Notes under the pieces: generated by a model | Told to the model about the DNA's origin: nothing | The model's input: only the letters and a program-made list of their open reading frames with translations | The model's database searches: none | Translations under genes and position numbers: made by a program | In this document: in pieces, positions 1-5,339 of the stretch | How the letters are laid out: each line of letters opens with the position of its first letter | Numbering within the stretch: the stretch's first letter is position 1 | Source: Prevotella sp. CAG:1092 | GTDB lineage: Bacteria; Bacteroidota; Bacteroidia; Bacteroidales; Bacteroidaceae | Direction: 5' to 3' | Assembly (NCBI GenBank): GCA_000436915.1 | Contig: HF994104.1 | Coordinates: forward strand, 2,346-11,061 | Length of the DNA: 8,716 bases

Positions 1-304
1 GACCTGCACCAACATAGCCATAGTCGGCATCAGCCATTTCGCCCGGACCGTTTACTATACAGCCCATGATACCTATCTTCAAGCCTTTAAGGTGCTGGGT
101 AGCAGCCTTGATGTTGGCGATGGTTTGCTGAAGATTGTAGAGCGTGCGACCACAACCAGGACACGAGATGTATTCGGTCTTGGTGCTGCGCAATCGTGCA
201 GCCTGAAGAATTCCGAAAGCAGTATCTTCGATGTCGGCAGCCGAGATGTTGCCATTGTTCATAAGCCATATGCCATCGGTGAGTCCATCCATCATCAACG
301 CTCC
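1..304 (-). pseudogene. ispG: Displaced C-terminal [4Fe-4S] domain of IspG (same gene, other frame, runs off left edge)
   Basis: In the frame whose codons end at position 2 (mod 3), the minus strand continues IspG directly after one 28-bp repeat copy is skipped. It starts GALMMDGLTDGIWLMNNGN and later carries TEYISCPGCGRTLYNL, KIGIMGCIVNGPGE and ADADYGYVGAG. The three cysteine codons that ligate the cluster in this family are at 161-163, 152-154 and 59-61, and the conserved Glu of NGPGE follows the last. The segment gives 101 clean residues with no stop, reaching the window edge; I expect a few tens of residues more outside. It has no start codon or leader of its own, so it is the second half of the ispG gene rather than a separate gene. 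Had the 28 bp been absent, the ORF would be uninterrupted from 1730 to the edge. Confidence 0.9.
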
Positions 305-1730
305 CATATCGGCAGCAGCATCGAGGTGGAAGCATATCGGCAGCAGCATCGAGCTGGAAGTGCTCCTTGTTGTCAAGAACATACATCTGGGCAAAGACCA
401 CAGGATTGAATACTCCTGCCTCCATCATCTCGTGGACTAAAGCACGCTGAGAGGCAAGGCGGTTGGCATGGTTTGTGGCGCATACCACTACCACCTCTGG
501 ATGCTGACGCAAGCAAGCGAGATATTCGTCGGCAGGGTGTGGATATTGGAGAACGACAAACTTTAGGTCGGCTTTGACGGCTCCTACCATGGCAAGAGCG
601 TTGCCAGGGAAGATAGGATATGTGTCGGCGCTACCGTCGAAGACATTGAAGTCGACGATGTATTTCTGTCCTTGCTTCTTAGTCTCAGGGAGCTTGGCGC
701 CAGTATACACGAAGTCGGCTTTCTCGCCCTCGGTAGAGGTTATTACGACAGGCACATTGGAGCCACCAATGCCAAGCACAGCCCTTGTGGTGCGACGCAC
801 AGGGTGAGCCCAGCAGAAGTCTTTGGCAGCTGTGGCTGGAATCATGATGTGACCTTGGCGCTGAGCGATGTAGTCGACAAGATGGCGAGCCACAGGAATC
901 TCAGCCTCAGGCTCTTCGCTCAACGAAACACGGATGGTGTCGCCAATGCCATCGGCAAGCAGAGCACCAATGCCCACAGCACTCTTTATTCTGCCATCTT
1001 CGCCCTCGCCAGCCTCGGTGACACCAAGGTGGAGCGGATAGTGCATGTCTTCTTTGTCCATAGCCTCAACGAGCAAACGAACAGACTGCACCATGACAAC
1101 GGTGTTAGACGACTTGATGGAAATAACCACGTCATTGAAGTCGTTGGCTTTGAAGATGCGCAAAAATTCCAAGCAGCTCTCCACAATACCTGCAGGAGTG
1201 TCGCCATATCTGTTGCGTATGCGGTCGGAGAGCGAACCGTGGTTGACGCCAATGCGCACGGCAGTATGGTTTTCTTTGCAGATGTTGATGAAAGGTACCA
1301 GGCGGTCTTCTATCTTTTTCAGCTCCAGAGCATATTCCTCGTCGGTATATTCCAGTTTCTCGAACTTGCGTGCAGGGTCGACATAGTTGCCTGGGTTTAT
1401 TCTCACCTTCTCGCAATATTTTGCTGCCACGTCAGCCACATTGGCATTGAAGTGGACATCAGCCACCAGCGGAGTATCTTTGCCCAAGGCTCTGATGCCG
1501 GCATTGATATTCTTCATGTTCTCAGCCTCGCGGGTGCCCTGAGTGGTGAAACGCACCAATTCGCCACCAGCCTCGATGATGCGCATGGCTTGAGCCACAC
1601 TTGCCTCGGTGTCGTTGGTGTTGGTGGTGGCCATCGACTGAATTCTGATTGGCTGGCTACTGCCCATGAGCAGGCTGCCGATGGTTACGGTGTTGGTAGC
1701 TCTGCGTTGGTATTGAAATAAGTCTATCAT
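87..1730 (-). CDS. ispG: 4-hydroxy-3-methylbut-2-enyl-diphosphate synthase (IspG/GcpE), large Bacteroidetes form, frameshifted near its 3' end
   Basis: IspG reductively converts methylerythritol cyclodiphosphate to HMBPP, the penultimate MEP-pathway step for isoprenoids, in the cytoplasm with a [4Fe-4S] cluster. Residues 1-290 form the TIM-barrel part (IRIQSM at 28-33, RFTTQG at 60-65, VRINPGN at 109-115, GVTEAGEGE at 236-244). Residues about 290-450 are the extra domain found in plant, chlamydial and Bacteroidetes enzymes but not in E. coli. The start is placed at MIDLFQYQRR (ATG 1730-1728) because homologues begin this way and it lies 4 bp after the purE stop. An upstream in-frame ATG at 1769 would lie inside purE. 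The true reading frame holds to residue 466 (ATG codon 335-333). After that a 28-bp duplication shifts it, giving 81 unrelated residues and a stop at 87-89. As read, the protein lacks all cluster-binding cysteines and should be inactive. Family identity is certain; whether the lesion is real is not. Confidence 0.93.
   Translation of the reverse strand: MIDLFQYQRRATNTVTIGSLLMGSSQPIRIQSMATTNTNDTEASVAQAMRIIEAGGELVRFTTQGTREAENMKNINAGIRALGKDTPLVADVHFNANVADVAAKYCEKVRINPGNYVDPARKFEKLEYTDEEYALELKKIEDRLVPFINICKENHTAVRIGVNHGSLSDRIRNRYGDTPAGIVESCLEFLRIFKANDFNDVVISIKSSNTVVMVQSVRLLVEAMDKEDMHYPLHLGVTEAGEGEDGRIKSAVGIGALLADGIGDTIRVSLSEEPEAEIPVARHLVDYIAQRQGHIMIPATAAKDFCWAHPVRRTTRAVLGIGGSNVPVVITSTEGEKADFVYTGAKLPETKKQGQKYIVDFNVFDGSADTYPIFPGNALAMVGAVKADLKFVVLQYPHPADEYLACLRQHPEVVVVCATNHANRLASQRALVHEMMEAGVFNPVVFAQMYVLDNKEHFQLDAAADMLPPRCCCRYGSVDDGWTHRWHMAYEQWQHLGCRHRRYCFRNSSGCTIAQHQDRIHLVSWLWSHALQSSANHRQHQGCYPAP
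305..360. repeat. 28-bp tandem duplication inside ispG
   Basis: Positions 305-332 and 333-360 are direct, abutting copies that begin CATATCGGCAGCAGCATCGA and end TGGAAG. They differ only at 326 (G) versus 354 (C). On the coding strand each copy encodes F-(H or Q)-L-D-A-A-A-D-M. As 28 is not a multiple of 3, the second copy shifts the reading frame by one base. This is the only lesion visible in ispG. Confidence 0.97.
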
Positions 1731-1734
1731 AGAA

Positions 1735-2244
1735 TTAGCACTTAAATTTGTAATCGCTGATAGCGTCAAGATCCTTGTTGGCTTTCTCGATTTTGCTTCC
1801 TAAGCCAGCTTTCCAAGCATCTATCTTCTTGGCAATCTCTTCGTCGCCAAGAGCTATCATCTGAGCAGCGAGGATGGCAGCATTCTGAGCACCATTAACG
1901 CTGACTGTAGCTACAGGAATGCCAGGAGGCATCTGGAGGATAGAGAACACAGCATCCAAACCATCGAGGATGCCGCCCTTGATAGGCACACCGATTACCG
2001 GCAATGGTGTAGACGCAGCAATAACGCCTGGCAATGCAGCAGCCATACCAGCTCCGGCAATGATAACCTTGATGCCACGGCTCTTAGCGTTTTTAGCAAA
2101 CTCTTCTACAGCGTCGGGAGTGCGATGGGCTGAGAGTGCGTTTACTTCAAAAGGAATCTCCTGATCTTCGAGCCATTTCATGGCTTTCTCCATTACGGGC
2201 AGGTCGCTTGTCGAGCCCATGATAATACTTACTATTGGTTTCAT
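1735..2244 (-). CDS. purE: 5-(carboxyamino)imidazole ribonucleotide mutase (PurE, class I)
   Basis: PurE moves the carboxylate of N5-CAIR to C4 to make CAIR in de novo purine synthesis; class I enzymes are small cytoplasmic homo-octamers. The 169-residue length fits the class. The phosphate-binding GSTSD is at 10-14, the catalytic loop SAHRTP at 38-43 (His40), the glycine-rich AGAGMAAALPGVIAAS at 63-78, and QMPPGIPVATV at 104-114. The position that is His in the AAHLPG motif of E. coli-type enzymes is Ala70 here; I believe this also occurs in Bacteroidetes relatives, but could not check. The ATG at 2244 is preceded by a purine-rich AAAGAATAAAAGAAG stretch. The stop lies 4 bp before the ispG start, so the two are probably cotranscribed and translationally close. 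No purK is visible in the window. Start and function are secure. Confidence 0.96.
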   Translation of the reverse strand: MKPIVSIIMGSTSDLPVMEKAMKWLEDQEIPFEVNALSAHRTPDAVEEFAKNAKSRGIKVIIAGAGMAAALPGVIAASTPLPVIGVPIKGGILDGLDAVFSILQMPPGIPVATVSVNGAQNAAILAAQMIALGDEEIAKKIDAWKAGLGSKIEKANKDLDAISDYKFKC

Positions 2245-2276
2245 AATTTTCTTCTTTTATTCTTTAACTTCTTTAA

Positions 2277-2957
2277 TTACAATATCAATAAAAATCCGCA
2301 TACTGCTCCAACCATGAAGCCACCAACGATTTGGCGCAGAGAATGTTGGCGCAAAATCATGCGGGCGGTGCCCACGAGTCCGGCTACGAGGATTATCACC
2401 GAGAGCCACCATAAAGGATTGAACTGGAACACCAGCGAGATGGCGAGCAGAGCACCTGCCATGCCGCCAATGCCTGCCATGTGGATGCAAATCTTCCACC
2501 ATATATTAACTAAGGCGCAAACCACCTGGATTGCCAACGCCGTGACCACGATGTTTGCCATGAACTGTGGAATTCGCATCACGGTCATCAAGTAATAGCA
2601 CGTGAAATAACACATTATGGCAATGATGTAGGGCACCATACGGCGCTCCTTGCGTCCCATCTGAAACGAAGTCCAACCCTGATAGCGGCGATACAGATGT
2701 ATCAATACCGTGGGCAGCAACACCGTAAACAGATACGTCAAGATGAGCACCTTTAATTGATAAATCAAAGGCAGGCGACTCATATAGCTAAATATGAACA
2801 ACGCCAAGAGGCTCAACACAGGCAGATAAAAAGGCGTGAAAATCATGCTGATGATGCGAGCGCCAAGAATCATGCGCTTCACATACTTTGATTCGCCCTC
2901 GCTGCCTGTTGCCAATGGCGTAGGTTTGATGTCGTTTCTCTCAAAAATTCCGTCCAT
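2277..2957 (-). CDS. PAP2-like integral membrane protein (lipid phosphatase-related)
   Basis: The 226-residue protein has a polar, charged N-terminus (1-32) and then about six or seven hydrophobic segments, roughly at 34-58, 66-90, 107-127, 131-152, 160-178, 182-198 and 210-226, so it sits in the inner membrane. Three places recall the PAP2 phosphatase signature. GRKERRMVP (101-109) resembles the basic KxxxxxxRP motif. KICIHMAGIGG (155-165) stands where PSGH would be. ARMILRQHSLRQIVGG (198-213) resembles SRxxxxxHxxxDxxxG, with His205 kept but Gln209 instead of Asp. PAP2 enzymes remove phosphate from lipids such as undecaprenyl pyrophosphate; whether this variant is catalytic is uncertain. It lies 8 bp after rpoN and 32 bp before purE, in the same operon. 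Its neighbour IspG feeds polyprenyl synthesis, which would suit a polyprenyl-phosphate role, but that is inference. Confidence 0.75.
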   Translation of the reverse strand: MDGIFERNDIKPTPLATGSEGESKYVKRMILGARIISMIFTPFYLPVLSLLALFIFSYMSRLPLIYQLKVLILTYLFTVLLPTVLIHLYRRYQGWTSFQMGRKERRMVPYIIAIMCYFTCYYLMTVMRIPQFMANIVVTALAIQVVCALVNIWWKICIHMAGIGGMAGALLAISLVFQFNPLWWLSVIILVAGLVGTARMILRQHSLRQIVGGFMVGAVCGFLLIL

Positions 2958-2965
2958 AATGTTTG

Positions 2966-4432
2966 TTATTCCTTTCTCAATCTTGCTACTGGTAGTCCGA
3001 GTTGTTCTCTATATTTTGAAACGGTGCGTCGAGCCACAGGCAAACCCTTTTTTGCCAATAGTTCAGAAAGCGCATCGTCGCTAAGTGGTTTCTTCTTGTC
3101 TTCTTTTTCGATTAATGTTTTGAGCGTCATCTTGATTTTGCGTGTCGACACATCCTCGCCTTCAGCCACAGAATAAGATTCTGAGAAGAAGAATTTGAGT
3201 GGGAATATTCCCCAGCGAGTTTGTGCATACTTCATGTTGCTAACTCGGCTGATGGTAGACTTGTCGAGTCCGGTTTTCTCGGCAATATCTTTCAGAATCA
3301 TTGGTCGCAACTCGCTCTCGTCGCCATCGCGGAAGAAGTCGTGCTGCCAATCGATTATTGCCTTCATGGTGAGCGTGAGCGTTTGTCGGCGCTGTTTCAA
3401 CGCTTCTATGTATCCGCGAGCCTTGTCGACATTGGTTTTAGCAAACAGCAATGCCTCTTTGTCGCGGCGGTTTAGTCCTTCTTTGTTGTTCTTATAGCTC
3501 TCTACCATGTTGACAAACTCTTGCGACACCTTGAGCTCAGGAATCTCGCCACGGTTTAGAGTGAAGCTCACATGACCGTCGTCGTCGGTGTCGACGATGA
3601 AGTCGGGAGTAATCTGGTTAACATTTCTGCCCATGGTTTCGCCAAGCGAAGCTCCCGGCTTAGGGTTCAGGCGTTTCATCTCTGTTTTGAGAGCATTGGT
3701 CTGCACCTCGCTCAAGCCAAGTGCATCGGCAATCTTGTCCCAATGTTTCTTGGTGAACTCCTCGAAATGATTAGCCACCACGCAGTGCATAAGCTCTTTC
3801 AGTCGGCTGTCGGGTTTGCGACTAATCTGAATGAGCAAACACTCCTGCAGACTGCGGGCGCCAACTCCGGCAGGATCAAAATCTTGGAGTTTCTTCAGCA
3901 CCGCCTCTATCTGGTCAGGCTCCACATCCATATAATTGTAGATGGCAAGTTCGTCGCAGATGGAATCGATGTCTTTTCGCAAGAATCCGCTATCGTCGAG
4001 CGAGCCTATGAGGTATTCCATTATCCGCTTCTCGGTGTCAGAAAGCTCTATCTCGCACATCTGCTCTTTCAGTCGGTCGTAGAACGACACAGGGTCGCCA
4101 TACACCATCTCCTCGTAGTCGGCATTATTATTATCGTTTGCCGACCACACGGGCAGCATGTCGTCGTCGTGGGTGATGGAGTCGAGAGCAGAGTCTAAGT
4201 CGTTAGACTTGTCAGCCGAAGAGTCATCGCCATCGGTTCCATCCCAAGGGTTGTCGTCAATGTCGTCGTTGCTCTTCTCGAGCGCAGGGTTGTCGTTGAG
4301 CTCATCCTTCACCTTCTCCTCAAGTTCGGCAATAGGCATCTCCAGCATCCTGACAACCGCCAGTTGCTGTTGGGTGAATCGTTGCTGCTGCGCAAGCTTT
4401 TGTTCTTGTTGTTGTGTAAGTTTCTGAGCCAT
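2966..4432 (-). CDS. rpoN: RNA polymerase sigma-54 factor (RpoN)
   Basis: Sigma-54 directs core RNA polymerase to -24/-12 promoters and needs an AAA+ enhancer-binding protein to open them. All family regions are present in 488 residues. The Gln/Leu-rich region I is at 1-50 (QQQLAVVRMLEMPIAELEE at 21-39), where activators act. A highly acidic linker region II is at about 53-110. The core-binding domain is at about 115-300 (DFDPAGVGARSLQECL at 184-199). The helix-turn-helix region is at about 377-420 (DIAEKTGLDKSTISRV at 382-397), and the RpoN box ARRTVSKYRE at 467-476 reads the -24 element. The protein is cytoplasmic. The start ATG at 4432 follows the previous stop by 9 bp. The usual proteobacterial neighbours (hpf, ptsN, rapZ) are absent; here the gene lies between an unknown gene and PAP2/purE. 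No sigma-54 activator is in the window. Confidence 0.97.
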   Translation of the reverse strand: MAQKLTQQQEQKLAQQQRFTQQQLAVVRMLEMPIAELEEKVKDELNDNPALEKSNDDIDDNPWDGTDGDDSSADKSNDLDSALDSITHDDDMLPVWSANDNNNADYEEMVYGDPVSFYDRLKEQMCEIELSDTEKRIMEYLIGSLDDSGFLRKDIDSICDELAIYNYMDVEPDQIEAVLKKLQDFDPAGVGARSLQECLLIQISRKPDSRLKELMHCVVANHFEEFTKKHWDKIADALGLSEVQTNALKTEMKRLNPKPGASLGETMGRNVNQITPDFIVDTDDDGHVSFTLNRGEIPELKVSQEFVNMVESYKNNKEGLNRRDKEALLFAKTNVDKARGYIEALKQRRQTLTLTMKAIIDWQHDFFRDGDESELRPMILKDIAEKTGLDKSTISRVSNMKYAQTRWGIFPLKFFFSESYSVAEGEDVSTRKIKMTLKTLIEKEDKKKPLSDDALSELLAKKGLPVARRTVSKYREQLGLPVARLRKE

Positions 4433-4441
4433 GCTGCAAAA

Positions 4442-5089
4442 TTACGAAAAATAATCCTTTAGTTTGCAAGCTAAGTCGGATAATTTATCTTGTTCCTGAA
4501 TTCCATATTTGTTCCACACCTCTTGACAAGGTTCGTAGAGCAATGTTTTATCAAAATCTTTAGTCTTAATGCATGGGTCGCAAAGGCAGAATGTCCTTAG
4601 CGCCACAACCACCTCGTGTGGCTTTAGCTTTAGCAGTTTGGCAAGGTCTGCCACCTCGGGAGTTTCCTCAACCATAGTAGGCGGAGTGAGTCGGAAATAG
4701 AGGTCGAGAATCATCACCAACATCATTGGCGTGATGGGTTCGCAACCCATGATAGGACGGAAGTTGACCTCGAAACTCTCCACCACCTCTACTCCATCAT
4801 AGAACGACTGCTCATTGCCGAAGCCCTTCATGAGTCGAAGCGTCTCCACTCGTTTGCGAAATTTCTTTGGGTTGTGAGCATAGCTGTCCATCAATGCCTT
4901 AACGCTTGGCGATTCCACCTCGTCGAGTTTCGTCATCATGCGGTGAAGGTATTGTGGGTGAATATGCAGCTCCATACCAAGCTGCACAAGTTCTCGGGAG
5001 TAAATGGGCTTTACTCCAACTGGTTTCTTCATATAAATCTGTATGAGCATCAACCAGTATTCATCGTGCCATATAGGTTGTCGTGCCAT
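4442..5089 (-). CDS. Conserved-looking hypothetical protein, first gene of the rpoN-purE-ispG operon
   Basis: I do not recognise the family. The 215-residue protein has no signal peptide or membrane segment and is predicted cytoplasmic. It appears largely helical. Two stretches look like short helix-turn-helix units: ELVQLGMELHIHPQYLHRMM at 33-52, and DLAKLLKLKPHEVVVALRTF further on, each with a helix, a turn after Leu/His or Lys-Pro, and a second helix. It could be a nucleic-acid-binding or protein-interaction module, but this is only a shape impression. Several Cys and Trp residues (CLCDPC in the last third) show no clear metal-site spacing. It begins at ATG 5089 about 14 nt from the predicted transcription start, and its stop is 9 bp before rpoN. 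That position and close packing suggest it is expressed with sigma-54 and is a real gene. Confidence 0.8.
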   Translation of the reverse strand: MARQPIWHDEYWLMLIQIYMKKPVGVKPIYSRELVQLGMELHIHPQYLHRMMTKLDEVESPSVKALMDSYAHNPKKFRKRVETLRLMKGFGNEQSFYDGVEVVESFEVNFRPIMGCEPITPMMLVMILDLYFRLTPPTMVEETPEVADLAKLLKLKPHEVVVALRTFCLCDPCIKTKDFDKTLLYEPCQEVWNKYGIQEQDKLSDLACKLKDYFS

Positions 5090-5108
5090 AATATGTAGAG
5101 GTTTTGTG

Positions 5109-5139
5109 CAAACTTACACATTTTTTTCGAGATAAGAAA
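5109..5139 (-). promoter_or_regulatory. Bacteroidetes-type promoter for the 215-aa protein/rpoN/purE/ispG operon
   Basis: On the minus strand TAAGTTTG (5116-5109) matches the TAnnTTTG -7 element of the Bacteroidetes primary sigma factor exactly. TTTC (5139-5136), one mismatch from the TTTG -33 element, lies 19 bp upstream, the usual spacing. Transcription should start near 5103, leaving about 14 nt of leader before ATG 5089. No -24/-12 (TGGCAC-N5-TTGC-like) site was seen, so autoregulation by sigma-54 is not supported. Confidence 0.65.
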
Positions 5140-5213
5140 CTGCTGAAAGATAAAAAGTTGCAGGACACACATGTTTTCTCATTTATTTTTCCATAGTAGT
5201 AAAAAAATATTCT

Positions 5214-5339
5214 AAAAAGTTGGCAGCACTACATGAAGACGATGACTTCAACCCTATAAACCCACCCGACCCAATGATGAAATACAAGGTAGAAGTCGCA
5301 TATTCAGAATATGGTTATACTTCGAGAGGCGGAAATTAC
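5214..5339 (+). pseudogene. Fragment of a Bacteroidetes surface/repeat protein gene (remnant)
   Basis: The plus-strand frame is open from 5154 and, from 5214, reads KKLAALHEDDDFNPINPPDP, then MMKYKVEVAYSEYGYTSRGGNY. This has a real-protein look. To my memory it matches the segment after the signal region of secreted Bacteroidetes proteins (LHEDDDFdPxNPxEP followed by a YKVxVxxxxxGYtSGxGxY module, as before InlB-B or leucine-rich repeats). No ATG precedes it in frame; the first is at 5274, inside the homologous part. No signal peptide is visible upstream, and the frame runs into the 3' end of the opposite-strand lyase gene, where resemblance stops around 5339. It is best read as the leftover of a gene removed by rearrangement. 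A short expressed ORF (5274 onward) is possible but less likely. Confidence 0.5.

Noticed and set aside
672..1721. 349-codon open frame on the plus strand opposite ispG
   Set aside because: It lies wholly antisense to clear IspG coding sequence, shows no recognisable domain or promoter, and is explained as a shadow of the coding frame.
2257..2502. 81-codon minus-strand frame overlapping the PAP2-like gene
   Set aside because: It is the same DNA as the membrane protein's C-terminal motifs read in another frame, with no independent support.
3572..4198. 208-codon open frame on the plus strand opposite rpoN
   Set aside because: It is antisense to well-conserved RpoN regions, with low-complexity Val/Ile/His-rich translation and no leader signals.
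4370..4425. CTG/TTG-rich stretch at the 5' end of rpoN as a microsatellite
   Set aside because: It is the Gln-rich region I of sigma-54, typical of the family and with mixed codons.
5234..5250. Small hairpin TGAAG...CTTCA as terminator for the lyase gene
   Set aside because: The arms are only 5 bp and the nearest T-run on the minus strand is well downstream. It lies within the coding fragment and is not a convincing terminator.
5090..5335. Sigma-54 type -24/-12 promoter ahead of the rpoN operon
   Set aside because: No GG-N10-GC pair with the proper flanking bases was found on the minus strand; the primary-sigma-type promoter explains expression.
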